DNA of 64,000 nt. Source: Acidobacteriota bacterium (GTDB lineage: Bacteria > Acidobacteriota > Blastocatellia > RBC074). The stretch lies in NCBI GenBank assembly GCA_016196035.1, contig JACPYM010000040.1:1-64000 (forward strand). The letters are read 5' to 3'. The position numbers and the translations under genes were made by a program. The notes beneath the pieces are model-generated. The model made no database searches, was not told the DNA's origin, and saw only the letters and a program-made list of their open reading frames with translations. Numbering within the stretch: position 1 is the first letter of the stretch; every line of letters begins with the position of its first letter. Shown here piece after piece: positions 53,715 to 63,753 of this stretch.

Positions 53715-54629
53715 ATGAAGCTGCGAACCATCCTGCTGGCGCTGGCCGCCGTGCTGACGTTCAGTCTGGCCGCCCCTGCTCAAACCAACCGCAAAAAACC
53801 CGGCGTCAAAGCAACGCCCAAACCCATCACTGTCACGCTGGTGCGCTGGCCGTACACCTGAAGCCTCTCTGACCCGGCAAGTTTGCTGGTCAAGACCGTC
53901 TTGCAGGATTTCCCCGGTCAGGCGCGCTTCGTGAACGAGAATTGGGGCACGTCAAAACTCGCCGCGCGCTTCGGCATCAAACGCTACCCGGTTGTTTTTG
54001 TGGACGACGTGCTCATTGCCAAGCCCAACGATTTCGGCTGGATGGGCGAGCAAGGCAAATACACGCCCTGGCGCGAACCGGCCAACCACGAAAAGTTCAA
54101 ACAGGATTTGACGCGCATGCTCAAGCTGGCTCTACGTGATCGTGCCGCGCTCAAACGCGCCGGGCAAAATCCGTCTGACGGTTCTACCGAATTGGGCGAA
54201 TTGACGGCGCTGCCTGCTTTCACCGCGCCTAGCCTGGACGGCGGCACAGTGGATTCCACGACGCTCGGCAACCGCGTCGTGATCGTAGAGTTTTGGGCCA
54301 CCTGGTGCGGCCCCTGCCGTTCGACGCTGCAATGGCTGGGCGAGGTCAAACAGCGTTATGGCGATCAGATCAGCGTTGTGGCGATCTCGGTCGAATCGGA
54401 AGAGGCCGAAGTCCGGCAACTCATCGAACAACGAATGGGGCCGCGCAAACTGCCCGTGCAATTCGTGCTGGGCAAGGAAGAGTTGATCAAACCCTTCGGC
54501 ACGATTACGAGCGTGCCGACAATGTACGTCTTCGATCGGCACGGCCAGACGGTATCCATCTTTTATGGCGCGCCCGAAGATTTGCACGCCCAGGTGGGGC
54601 GCTTGTTGGGCACATTGCTGAAGAACTGA
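53715..54629 (+). CDS. candidate selenoprotein: exported double thioredoxin-fold protein
   Basis: ATG 53715 (GGAG upstream) opens a signal peptide (ILLALAAVLTFSLAAPAQ) and the first thioredoxin-like domain (ITVTLVRWPYT). Codon 49 is TGA at 53859-53861, then the same frame runs 255 codons to 54629. The TGA sits exactly where the fold has its catalytic Cys, before SLSDPASLLVKTVLQDFP, and the domain keeps its cis-proline loop KRYPVVFV (Pro92). A TlpA-like second domain follows with FWATWCGPC (Cys198, Cys201). A SECIS-like hairpin follows the TGA, so Sec at residue 49 is likely. The alternative is a nonsense mutation of a Cys codon. Confidence 0.75.
53859..53891 (+). promoter_or_regulatory. UGA codon with bacterial SECIS-like hairpin
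   Basis: After UGA (53859-53861) and a 9-base gap, GACC(C)GGCA (53871-53879) pairs with TGCTGGTC (53884-53891), with one bulged C and one G-U pair. The loop is AGUU, 18 bases after the UGA, with G in its second place. Spacing, stem length and loop G fit the bacterial SECIS consensus. Confidence 0.6.
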
Positions 54630-54634
54630 GTTCG

Positions 54635-54758
54635 CCTGGGTACGCACGCATCCTTGCGTGCAGGCGTGGGCAGAGGCGGAGCAAGGCCCGCAGGTCACCC
54701 TGTTGGCCCTAATCCGTCCTTCGCCACGTCTGCACGCTGGAAGCGGTGCGTACCCAGG
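54635..54758. repeat. imperfect inverted repeat (GGGTACGCACGC arms)
   Basis: CCTGGGTACGCACGCATCC at the left is mirrored by GCGGTGCGTACCCAGG at the right, with the CAGGCGTGGG/CCACGTCTG segments inside. It follows the candidate selenoprotein gene by 6 bases. Confidence 0.8.
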
Positions 54759-54804
54759 CTTCATCCCCGGCTTCATCAAGGTTTCGTGTAAAATCCCCGG
54801 CACT

Positions 54805-55326
54805 ATGCAAACCGGCGAACTCCTGACACGCGTGTTTATTTGGCTCGCGCTGAGCGGCTACACCATTGGCGCGGCGGCCTTTTTGTTGAGCAACGGACGG
54901 CCAGCCTGGCTGCGCGCGGCGCGCTGGGCGTGGACGTTGGGGTGCGGTTGTTTTCTGGTGCATGTCGCCTGCGCCTTCCAGTTCTATCACGCCTGGAGCC
55001 ATTGGGCGGCGTACCGCGAAACCGCCCGGCAGACCGGTGCGACGTTTGGGTGGTATTGGGGCGGCGGCGTGTATGTCAGCTATGCGTTCACGCTGTTGTG
55101 GATGCTGGATGTGCTGATCTGGTGGACGCAAGGACTCGCGAGTTATGCGCAACGTCCGGTGTGGCTGACGGCGGCATGGCATGGCTTCTTTGTCTTTATT
55201 CTGTTCAACGGCACGGTGGTCTTTGAAAGGGGCGCGGCGCGTTGGTTTGGCGCCTTGATCTGCGCGGCGTTACTGGTGTGTTGGATGCTGGCGCGGCAAC
55301 GTGAGAACACGGTGCGGGGAGCATGA
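54805..55326 (+). CDS. multi-pass membrane protein of unknown function
   Basis: From ATG 54805 the protein has 173 residues with five predicted membrane helices (FIWLALSGYTIGAAAFLL, WAWTLGCGCFLVHVACAFQF, YVSYAFTLLWMLDVLIWW, WHGFFVFILFNGTVVF, FGALICAALLVCWML). Conserved-looking HVACAFQFYHAWSHW has several His that could bind metal or heme. The frame upstream of 54805 is repeat DNA. I recognise no family. Confidence 0.75.
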   Translation: MQTGELLTRVFIWLALSGYTIGAAAFLLSNGRPAWLRAARWAWTLGCGCFLVHVACAFQFYHAWSHWAAYRETARQTGATFGWYWGGGVYVSYAFTLLWMLDVLIWWTQGLASYAQRPVWLTAAWHGFFVFILFNGTVVFERGAARWFGALICAALLVCWMLARQRENTVRGA

Positions 55327-55706
55327 GCAACTGTAAGGCTCAGAGATTGAAAGCTCAGCTCGCTCGCCCCCCCGTTACTATTTCAAAAAGATTCTTGCGG
55401 TAAATTTTCCGGTGACGGCAGTTCAGAGTTCACGCTTCAGCGTGTGCGTGGCGGCCAGCAGACACGCTGAAGCGTGAACTCTGAACATTTGTTCCCTTTC
55501 CAGCCCGGCAAGATTTACAGCAAGAAAAGGTTTCTAGCAGCGCACCCTATGCCGATCTGACGTTTTTGGTGATGAAGGTGAAGTAAAGCCGCCGACGCCT
55601 TGGCCCGCTGCATTTCGCGGCAAAATTCCCGCCACTCGCCACAAAGCCACACCGCACGTAGCCGCCCGATGGTATCTTTTGAGCCGTACTAAACGGTAAA
55701 CACCAC
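55327..55706. other. 380-base gap upstream of the LytS-like kinase
   Basis: It contains the inverted repeat at 55421-55486 and otherwise no gene. The promoter of the kinase operon should be in 55487-55706 but no strong -35/-10 pair was recognised. Confidence 0.4.
55421..55486. repeat. 25-bp perfect inverted repeat
   Basis: GTTCAGAGTTCACGCTTCAG plus CGTGT (55421-55445) is exactly mirrored at 55462-55486 over 16 bases. Confidence 0.93.
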
Positions 55707-56872
55707 ATGAAATTATCGAACAACAACCAAAGCTTGGGGAACGCATCGTCCAGTTCACGGTTTGGGCGCGCGAGTTGGCGCATCTGGGTTTGGCTGCTGT
55801 TGGGCTGGTTCGTGCTTGGGGCGCTTTCTTCTTCGGGCGCCTTCATCCAATTGCCTCGCACGAGAGGCCCGTTGCCGGCTGGAACGGCCAACCTGCCGGC
55901 GTGGCTGTTCCTTTCGCAATGGTCTGCCTGGGCCTTGTGGGTAGCGCTGGTACCAATTGTGCTGGGCCTGCGCCGCCGGTTCCCCTTGGAGCGAACTGCG
56001 TTGCGATGGGCGGTGCCTGTGCACGTATTCGCGGTAGCGGGGTTGTGTGCGATGCAAGTGGTGCTGGGATTTGTGATCGCGCAATTGATACTGCAAATGA
56101 ACAGCGGCCTGCCGTTGCGGATGTTGGTTTTGCGGATGGCAGCTTCGTGGTTATCAACCATGCCTTCTAGCGCGCTGTTTTATGGGCTAGTGCTGGGCCT
56201 TGCCAGCGCGCTCGATTACTACCGGCAATTCCGCGAACGCGAGTTGCGCGCCTCGCAGCTTGAAACGCAACTGGCGCAGGCGCAGTTGCAGATGTTGAAG
56301 ATGCAACTGCATCCGCATTTTCTCTTTAACACCTTGAACGGAATCACAGGCTTGGTGCGCGACAACGATAATGCGGCGGCGGTGCAAATGCTGGTGGGGT
56401 TGAGCGACCTGTTGCGCCAGACGCTTGATAACGCGGGCAAGCAGGAAGTGCGTTTGCGCGAGGAACTGGAATGGCTAGAGCTGTATTTGAAACTGCAACA
56501 GATGCGTTTTTCGGATCGCTTGCAGGTGCGTGTTGAGGCCGCGCCGGAAACGCTGGAGGCGCTGGTGCCGAATCTGATCACGCAGCCGCTGGTTGAAAAC
56601 GCCATTCGGCACGGGTTGGCACCGCGCGCCGCGCCCGGTTCGGTTTCGTTGACAGCGCAGCGAACCAACGGGCGGCTGGTATTGCGCGTGTGCGACGATG
56701 GCGTCGGCTTGCCCGAACAGTGGCGGCTGGCAACAGCACAAGGCTTGGGGCTGGCGAATACAGCAGCGCGACTGCGGCAAATGTACGGCACGGACTTCGA
56801 GTTCGACATACACAATCGCACGCAAGGCGGCGTCGAGGCGCGCGTGTCTATTCCGTGGCGGGCTGCCGCTGA

Positions 56873-56894
<22 letters not shown>
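55707..56894 (+). CDS. LytS-type sensor histidine kinase
   Basis: The 395-residue protein has four membrane helices in its first 170 residues, then a coiled coil (ERELRASQLETQLAQAQLQM) and the His_kinase domain LHPHFLFNTLNG with the phospho-acceptor His204 in PHFLFN. The ATPase has ENAIRHGL (N box), DDGVGLP (G box) and GLGLANTAARL. The gene overlaps its response regulator, so the two are co-translated. No extracytoplasmic sensing domain is evident beyond the membrane part. Confidence 0.94.
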
Positions 56895-57688
<794 letters not shown>

Positions 57689-57718
57689 ACGTAGTTCTAA
57701 CCACTTCAAAAACTTCTG

Positions 57719-57928
57719 GTCACATCGGATTTTGTGGTGACAGCCCCGGCGGGGCGAAATGTTTATAGTTGGAGTGCGAAAAGGCACGCGAGCCCCAGCG
57801 GGGCGGTATCTGCCGGCGCTCAGATGTCGCTCCTGACGGAGCTAAGCGCCTAGATTTGGCTGGTTGCTATAAACATTTCGCGCCGCTGGCGCTGGAAAAC
57901 ACCAAACCACAAAATCCGGTGGGACTAG
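57719..57928. repeat. long imperfect inverted repeat with GCCCC(A/G)GCGGGGC hairpins
   Basis: CATCGGATTTTGTGGTG and GAAATGTTTATAG on the left are mirrored by CTATAAACATTTCG and CACAAAATCCGGTGG on the right, about 100 bases apart. Inside are short hairpins such as AGCCCCAGCGGGGC. The small frame 57769-57963 across it is not a gene. It ends 32 bases before the esterase gene. Confidence 0.85.
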
Positions 57929-57959
57929 AAAAACTTCATCGGGACAAGGAGAGCAAACA

Positions 57960-59459
57960 ATGAAGACTCAATCACATTGGGCGTTGGTTGTGGTGTGTCT
58001 GCTGGCAGCAAGCTATCAAGCACAGGAACCGCCAACGTTAATTGCCGCACCCGGACAGACAATCCGCGACTCGCGCGGCGCTGGGGCACAGGCGTTTCAA
58101 ATCACTTCGGCGATTTTGAAAGAGACGCGGCCCATCTATATCGTGCTGCCGGTTTCATACACGCACAGCGCGCCCGACCGCCGCTATCCCGTGACGCTTG
58201 TGCTCGATGGCGAGGCGAACGTGCCGCCTGCCGCCGCCGTCAGCCACGAACTCAGCCGCAACGGCCAGATTCCCGAATCGGTGATCGTCGCCATCCCGAA
58301 CCTTGACCCGCTGGACGGACGCTTGCGCGACCTGACGCCGCCCGGCCTTTCAGTCAGCGGCAGCAGCCGCAACGAAGGCGGCGACCGCTTTCTGGACTTC
58401 ATCGAAAAAGAACTATTGCCCGCCGTTGAGCGCCAGTTTCGCGGCGGCGCACCGCGCACGTTCATCGGGCATTCTTCCGGCGGCATTCTCGTGACGTATG
58501 CGGCGGCCACGCGCTCCAGCTATCGTGCCGTGGTGGCCATTGATACGCCGACTCATCTCGACGACGACTGGCTGGTAAAGCAATTGATCGCGCGGGCCAA
58601 ATCCGCCACCACACCGCTACGCTACGTTTCGCTCGAAGCGCGTTTCGGCTGGACAGACGAGACATGGAAGGCACTGGCCGCCGCCGCGCCCGTGTCGTGG
58701 CAGCTTCACCGCGAATCGCTCAAGCCGAAAGAGTCGCATGAGTCTATCGGCATGCTTGCGATGTATCTCGGCTTGCGCGAGGCGTTCAGCGATTACTCCA
58801 TGCTAGCCGCGCCAATCTACCCCACGACGAGCATCCTGCCGTATTACGCCAAAGTCGGCGCCGCGTTGGGCGCACCAGTGATTCCACCGCGCAAGCTGAT
58901 TCAGAACGTCGTCGAAGACCTGCTGCTCGAAGGACGCGGCGCGGCGGCGCGCGCCGCCTACAACACACTTGCGGCAGGCTATGGCGCGCCAGCAGACAGT
59001 GCCGAATTGCTGGCGCAAATTGCCGCCGTCGAACGCCGCCCACCGCCGGCTGAAACGGTGGAAGGATTGCTGGCCACGCCGTTCCCCACACCGGAAGAAG
59101 CGCGCGATTACATCGGCGATTGGGTTGGCGACGAACAGCGCCAGCCGGGCGAATCGGCGGTTCCCCGCTTAACCTTGCACATCAAAGTCGTGGCTGGGCG
59201 TGTCGTTGCCGAAGTCGAAGACGCCAAGCTGCCCGCTGCTTATCGCATCCGGCGCGTCGAACATTTGCGCCTCACTCCGGCGGGGCTGAACTTCGGCTAC
59301 ATGAATGGCATGCGCCCGCGTGGCGTGATCCTTTACGAAGGCACACGCACAGGCGATACGCTCACCGGAAAGATGCGCTTTGGCGGCGTCGAGTTCAGGC
59401 TGCCCGACGGAACGAAACCGCTACTGCCGGCGTTCACTTTTAGACGCGTGCGCAAATGA
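57960..59459 (+). CDS. exported alpha/beta-hydrolase esterase with extra C-terminal domain
   Basis: ATG 57960 follows AAGGAG and gives 499 residues with a signal peptide. The first 280 residues resemble the esterase D/Fes family: RPIYIVLPVSYTHSAPDRRYPVTLVLDGE, ESVIVAIPNLDPLDGRLRDLTP and the nucleophile elbow FIGHSSGGI. The last 130 residues form a beta domain (EEARDYIGDWVGDEQ) like the DUF3471 domains elsewhere in this window. It may hydrolyse siderophore or other esters in the periplasm. Confidence 0.87.
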   Translation: MKTQSHWALVVVCLLAASYQAQEPPTLIAAPGQTIRDSRGAGAQAFQITSAILKETRPIYIVLPVSYTHSAPDRRYPVTLVLDGEANVPPAAAVSHELSRNGQIPESVIVAIPNLDPLDGRLRDLTPPGLSVSGSSRNEGGDRFLDFIEKELLPAVERQFRGGAPRTFIGHSSGGILVTYAAATRSSYRAVVAIDTPTHLDDDWLVKQLIARAKSATTPLRYVSLEARFGWTDETWKALAAAAPVSWQLHRESLKPKESHESIGMLAMYLGLREAFSDYSMLAAPIYPTTSILPYYAKVGAALGAPVIPPRKLIQNVVEDLLLEGRGAAARAAYNTLAAGYGAPADSAELLAQIAAVERRPPPAETVEGLLATPFPTPEEARDYIGDWVGDEQRQPGESAVPRLTLHIKVVAGRVVAEVEDAKLPAAYRIRRVEHLRLTPAGLNFGYMNGMRPRGVILYEGTRTGDTLTGKMRFGGVEFRLPDGTKPLLPAFTFRRVRK

Positions 59460-59504
59460 GCGCGCGGCAACCAACCACCAATGCAATTTACGAGGGATCA
59501 CGAA

Positions 59505-60218
59505 ATGAAAGCTGACAAGGCATTTTTCGCTGTGTTTGTTTTGCTGACTGTCACTGCTTTGCAATGGACAGGCGCCACGTTCGGGCAACAACGTCGAAGC
59601 GCGGGACAGAACGAGCCTCAACCAAGCCCAACCGAACGCGACCGCCAGCGCGATGAATGGCAACGGCCTGCCGAAGTGCTGGATGCCTTGGGCGCCAAAG
59701 CCGGCCAGCGCGTCGCCGACCTCGGCTGCGGCTCCGGTTATTTCACTTTTCACCTGGCCGCGCGCGTCGGCGTTGAAGGTAGGGTTTATGCGGTGGACAT
59801 TGACGAAGCCGCGCTCAAGAAATTGCGGGCGCGGCAGGAACAGGAAAAGCTGCCGCAAATCGAACCGATTCAGGGTGAGAGCGCCGACCCGCATTTGCTG
59901 GATGGCTTGGACGCCGTGCTGATCGTGGACAGCTATCACGAATTCCGCGCATACGACCAAACGCTGCAAGCCGTGTTTCGCGCGTTGAAACCCGGCGGGC
60001 GCTTGGTGCTGATTGACGGCGCAGGCCCAGCGGGCAGACCCCGCACCGAATATCACCGCTTGCACGTCATTCCGGCGGACTTGGTGCGCGAAGAAGTCAC
60101 GCACGGCGGCTTCGTCTTCAAAGAAAGCCGCCCAGGGTTTTACGACGCGGAGTATGGCAAGCAGATGTACTGCCTGATCTTCCAGAAACCCGCCGGGCGC
60201 GCCGCAGGCGACAGCTAG
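59505..60218 (+). CDS. class I SAM methyltransferase with signal peptide
   Basis: ATG 59505 follows GAGGG and gives 237 residues. An export signal (KAFFAVFVLLTVTALQWTGATFGQQ) precedes a class I methyltransferase: RVADLGCGSGYFTFHLAAR (motif I), VYAVDIDEAAL, DAVLIVDSYHEF and LKPGGRLVLIDGAG. Exported methyltransferase-like proteins of this kind are common in soil bacteria but puzzling, because SAM is cytoplasmic. The start could be wrong, but the shorter starts all lose no catalytic part. Confidence 0.87.
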   Translation: MKADKAFFAVFVLLTVTALQWTGATFGQQRRSAGQNEPQPSPTERDRQRDEWQRPAEVLDALGAKAGQRVADLGCGSGYFTFHLAARVGVEGRVYAVDIDEAALKKLRARQEQEKLPQIEPIQGESADPHLLDGLDAVLIVDSYHEFRAYDQTLQAVFRALKPGGRLVLIDGAGPAGRPRTEYHRLHVIPADLVREEVTHGGFVFKESRPGFYDAEYGKQMYCLIFQKPAGRAAGDS

Positions 60219-60256
60219 GGCTTTTGCGGAAGAGCGTGAGGTGGCGTTGCCAGTGG

Positions 60257-61942
60257 CTACTTCCCTTGTCCTTCTCTGGCCACAAAAACCTGCCGCGCCG
60301 CCACGTCTTTCCACACATCCACCTGTCCGCTCGGCCAATAGATCGTGACGCGGTCGGCCTTGGCCTTGTCGCCCAAGCCGAAATGCAGGCGCAAATCATC
60401 GTGCGAATAATAGCTGCTCTGGCTCAGCACGGTTTGCGTTTGGCTGCGTTCGCCCACAGTCACGACGACGCGCGCGCCCAGGCCGGTGCGATTGGATTTG
60501 ACGCCGACGGTTTTGATTTTGAGCCAGTTGTTTTTGCCGTCGTAAGCGTTGCGTAACAGCGAAGGCGGCTCGTTCATATTCATCACCAGCCAATCCTGGT
60601 CGCCGTCGTTGTCAAAGTCGCCGAAGGCCGCGCCCCGGCTGCTGTGCGGCGCGAGCACGCCGGGGCCGCTCACTTGGCTGACATCGGCGAATTTGCCATT
60701 GCCCAGATTGCGGAAGACGACGCGCGGGCTGCGGTGCGGATACTCTTTGAAATGCTGCTCGACTTCGGGGTAAACGTTGCCGGTGACGAAGGCCACATCG
60801 GGCCAGCCGTCGTTATCGAGATCGGGCATCCCCGCGCCCCAGCACACGTATTTCGTCGCCGCGCCAAAGCCCGCGAACATCGTCACATCTTCAAAAATCA
60901 TTTTGCCAACATTGCGATAAAGGATCGGCGTGTCATCGGCGAAGTGCGTTTTGAAAATATCCAGATGGCCGTCGTTGTTATAATCGCCCAGCCCCAGGCC
61001 CATCCCGGCTTGCGGCTGGCCGTCTTCGTTATAAGCCGCGCCGCTTTCCAACGCGACGTCAGTAAAAGTGCCGTCGCCGTTGTTGCGATACAGAATGCTG
61101 GCCGTTGAATCGCAGGCGACGTACAAATCCAGCCAGCCGTCTTCGTTGAAATCGGCGGCCACGGCGGTCATCGGGTAACGCTCGAAGACTTTGCTGATGC
61201 CGGATTTTTCCGAGACATCGCTGAACGTGCCGTCGCCGTTGTTGTGATAGAGCCAGTTGCGCGCGTAGGGCAACCCCTTCGGCCCGCAATTCACCGGGAT
61301 GCCCTTCCACGCGCAATTGGCCGAGACGCCCGGCACCGGCGCGGTTTTCAAATCGAAGCTGAGATAGTTCGAGACGAACAGATCGAGCTTGCCGTCGCGG
61401 TCATAATCAATAAACGTGCAGCCTGAACCCCAGCGTGTGCCGGCAAAATCCAGTTTGGCTTTGGTTGTGACATCCGTGAACGTGCCGTTGCCGTTATTTT
61501 TATAAAGCACGTTCGCGCCCCAATACGTGATGAACAAATCGTCGTTGCCGTCGTTGTCGTAATCGCCGATGCACAGGCCCGAAGCCCAGCCGGTGCGCGT
61601 CAGTCCGGCTTTGGCGGTCACGTCGGTAAACGTGCCGTTGCGATTGTTGCGATAGAGGCGATTCGTCGCTTGTTCATTGCCTTCCAACCGCGTGCCGCTC
61701 AACACCAGCACGTCCAGCCAGCCGTCTTTATCGTAATCGTAAAAAGCGACGCCACAGCCATTGGTTTCGATGATGTAGCGTTTGGCGAGCGGCGCACCGT
61801 AAAGACTGGGAGAGGTCAGGCCCGCTTGCGCGGCGATGTCGGTGAATTGCGGCGGGCGGCCCTGGGGCGTTGATGGTTGCGGATTGGCGGCAACACTGAG
61901 CAGCCCAACGATCAAGCAAAGAAATACGAATGAAAAGAGCAC
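60257..61942 (-). CDS. exported FG-GAP/VCBS-repeat protein with ASPIC/UnbV tail
   Basis: GTG 61942 (GGGAAGG upstream) gives 561 residues beginning MLFSFVFLCLIVGLLSVAA. Seven or so FG-GAP/VCBS repeats carry calcium loops such as DYDKDGWLDVLVL, DYDNDGNDDLFI, DYDRDGKLDLFV, DFNEDGWLDLYV and DYNNDGHLDIF, forming a propeller. The C-terminal ASPIC/UnbV domain reads NRTGLGARVVVTVG..DRVTIYWPSGQVD. The longer frame to 62161 runs through an inverted repeat and was not used. It is probably a surface or periplasmic binding protein. Confidence 0.9.
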   Translation of the reverse strand: MLFSFVFLCLIVGLLSVAANPQPSTPQGRPPQFTDIAAQAGLTSPSLYGAPLAKRYIIETNGCGVAFYDYDKDGWLDVLVLSGTRLEGNEQATNRLYRNNRNGTFTDVTAKAGLTRTGWASGLCIGDYDNDGNDDLFITYWGANVLYKNNGNGTFTDVTTKAKLDFAGTRWGSGCTFIDYDRDGKLDLFVSNYLSFDLKTAPVPGVSANCAWKGIPVNCGPKGLPYARNWLYHNNGDGTFSDVSEKSGISKVFERYPMTAVAADFNEDGWLDLYVACDSTASILYRNNGDGTFTDVALESGAAYNEDGQPQAGMGLGLGDYNNDGHLDIFKTHFADDTPILYRNVGKMIFEDVTMFAGFGAATKYVCWGAGMPDLDNDGWPDVAFVTGNVYPEVEQHFKEYPHRSPRVVFRNLGNGKFADVSQVSGPGVLAPHSSRGAAFGDFDNDGDQDWLVMNMNEPPSLLRNAYDGKNNWLKIKTVGVKSNRTGLGARVVVTVGERSQTQTVLSQSSYYSHDDLRLHFGLGDKAKADRVTIYWPSGQVDVWKDVAARQVFVAREGQGK

Positions 61943-61952
61943 GACGCCTTCC

Positions 61953-62089
61953 CTGGGAGCGCGGGCGTCTCGCCTGCAAAAAGAAAAGCCGCGCAGCTTC
62001 CTTAGCTCCGTCCCCGATTTTCGTAAAGCGAGGGAAACGGAACGCCGCGCGGCTTCTTTGATAGCAAGCAAGGATGCTTGCGCTCCCAG
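61953..62089. repeat. imperfect inverted repeat (CTGGGAGCGC arms)
   Basis: CTGGGAGCG...GCCTGC and AGAAAAGCCGCGC at the left are mirrored by GCGCGGCTTCTTT and GCAAGCAAGGATGCTTGCGCTCCCAG-type sequence at the right. It lies upstream of the FG-GAP gene and makes the long N-terminal extension of that frame. Confidence 0.85.
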
Positions 62090-62175
62090 AGCGGCGCTCA
62101 GATTCTGACGGGTTCTAAGCTGGTTGCTAAATGACAAAATGCTTCTTGGTTGAATTCGCATTGCACTTTCACCGC

Positions 62176-63501
62176 TTATGCCGTGGCTTCTTTCAGCGTG
62201 ACCACTTCAGCGTAATGTTCACGCACGCGGCTGACCAACAGCGCCGCCACCAACATACTCGCGCCGCCCAGCATCACCACATAGAGCGGATTGTTCTGAA
62301 AGACGTGTTTGACCAGCGGCTGGAATGTCAGCGAGGCCACGATTTCAGGAATGACAATCGAGAAATTGAAGATGCCCATATAAACGCCCATCCGCTCTGG
62401 CGGTAGCGCGCCCGACAAAATAGCGTAGGGCATAGACAGGATCGAAGCCCACGCGATGCCTACGCCCACCATCGTCAGCAAGAGCACGTATTGATTTTGG
62501 ATGAAATAGGTTGAGAGCAACCCGACCGCGCCGCACACCAGCGCGAAAGCGTGCACTGTCTTGCGACTGGTCAGAGCCGCAAATTTCGGCAGCGCAAAAG
62601 CCACGATAAAGCACACAACCGAATAGACAGCGAAACAAATGCCCGTCCATTCGCCGCCTTGCCGGAACAACTCGGATTGCGCATTCGGCGCATTGAAAAC
62701 GTGGTACGAAGTCATCAACCCGAAAAACATCCACATACAAAACAGACCGAGCCAGGTGAAGATTTGGACGGCGGCCAGTTGCTTCATCGTCGCGGGCATG
62801 GCTTTGACGGCCTCGGCGATTTCGGCCAGAAAGTGGCCCAGACCGCGCTGCTCGGCTTTGCGCCGGTTGAATTCCTTCAAGTCTTCGGGCGGGTATTCTT
62901 GCGTGGTCAACACGGTGTACAGCACGCAGAGCAGAAAGGCCAACGCGCCGAGTTGAAAGGCGTATTTGACCGTCAACGAGACGCCGCTGGCCGTGGTGCC
63001 GGTGACGCCAAGGCGGGCAAACAAGTATGGCAACACATTGGCGACGGTTTGGCCTATGCCGATGAAAAACGATTGCATCACAAAGCCGGTCGTGCGCTGC
63101 TCTTCGGGCAACTTGTCCGCGACAAAGGCGCGGAACGGCTCCATCGAAACGTTGATGCTGGCATCGAGCACCCACAACAAGCCGGCGGCCATCCACAACG
63201 CGCCTGAATTGGGCATCAGAAACAACGCCATTGAACTCAGAAGCGCGCCGACCAGAAAGTAAGGCCGCCGCCGTCCCAAACGGTTCCAGGTGCGGTCGCT
63301 CAACGAACCGATGATCGGTTGCACGAGCAAGCCGGTCATCGGCCCCGCCAGCCAGAGCAGCGGAATTTTGTCAGGCTCGGCGCCAAGCTGGGAATAAATA
63401 CCGCTCATATTCGCCAGTTGCAGCCCCCAGCCGAACTGTATGCCCATGAAGCCAAAGCTCATGTTCCAAATCTGCCAAAAGCTTAGTCGCGGTTTATGCA
63501 T
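62176..63501 (-). CDS. MFS sugar transporter (SLC45/GPH-like)
   Basis: ATG 63501 (AGGA upstream) gives 441 residues with 12 membrane helices. [39 protein letters not shown] and [20 protein letters not shown] are typical of SLC45-type sucrose/maltose:cation symporters. With the amylase-type gene fragment upstream (63754), it suggests uptake of maltose or maltodextrin. The additional 26 residues of the longer frame are not supported. Confidence 0.9.
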   Translation of the reverse strand: MHKPRLSFWQIWNMSFGFMGIQFGWGLQLANMSGIYSQLGAEPDKIPLLWLAGPMTGLLVQPIIGSLSDRTWNRLGRRRPYFLVGALLSSMALFLMPNSGALWMAAGLLWVLDASINVSMEPFRAFVADKLPEEQRTTGFVMQSFFIGIGQTVANVLPYLFARLGVTGTTASGVSLTVKYAFQLGALAFLLCVLYTVLTTQEYPPEDLKEFNRRKAEQRGLGHFLAEIAEAVKAMPATMKQLAAVQIFTWLGLFCMWMFFGLMTSYHVFNAPNAQSELFRQGGEWTGICFAVYSVVCFIVAFALPKFAALTSRKTVHAFALVCGAVGLLSTYFIQNQYVLLLTMVGVGIAWASILSMPYAILSGALPPERMGVYMGIFNFSIVIPEIVASLTFQPLVKHVFQNNPLYVVMLGGASMLVAALLVSRVREHYAEVVTLKEATA

Positions 63502-63613
63502 AAAGGGTGTCCTGTTCTTGGCGGAACGGTGTGCTACAACGGGTGTTCGTGCGCTGCTATTCAGATTCAGTGAGGCCAAAGTTCATTGCCTGACGGGGTG
63601 GCGCGCTTGCAAC

Positions 63614-63716
63614 CTGGCTCCTGATCCCGGGTTCCTGACTCCTGGCTCCTTGAAAAATCATCCATCATTTCAGGCTATCAGGAATCGGGAATCGGGAATC
63701 GGGAATCAGGAGCCAG
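63614..63716. repeat. imperfect inverted repeat of CTGGCTCCTGA and GGGAATC units
   Basis: CTGGCTCCTGATCCCGGGTTCC-like units are mirrored by GGAATCGGGAATC units and CAGGAGCCAG. It lies between the transporter gene and the amylase-type gene, both on the minus strand. Confidence 0.82.
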
Positions 63717-63753
63717 CCTGATTCCCACAGCTCAAGGTTTCACTCCACTTTGC

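Noticed and set aside
53883-54629. independent gene starting at TTG 53883
   Set aside because: There is no ribosome binding site, it would begin in the middle of a thioredoxin fold, and it is in the same frame as the signal-peptide-bearing part upstream, separated only by the TGA.
57769-57963. 64-residue plus-strand frame upstream of the esterase
   Set aside because: It lies wholly within the long imperfect repeat at 57719-57928 and overlaps the esterase start.
61943-62161. 73-residue N-terminal extension of the FG-GAP protein
   Set aside because: It is encoded by an inverted repeat. The GTG at 61942 has a ribosome binding site and starts a normal signal peptide.
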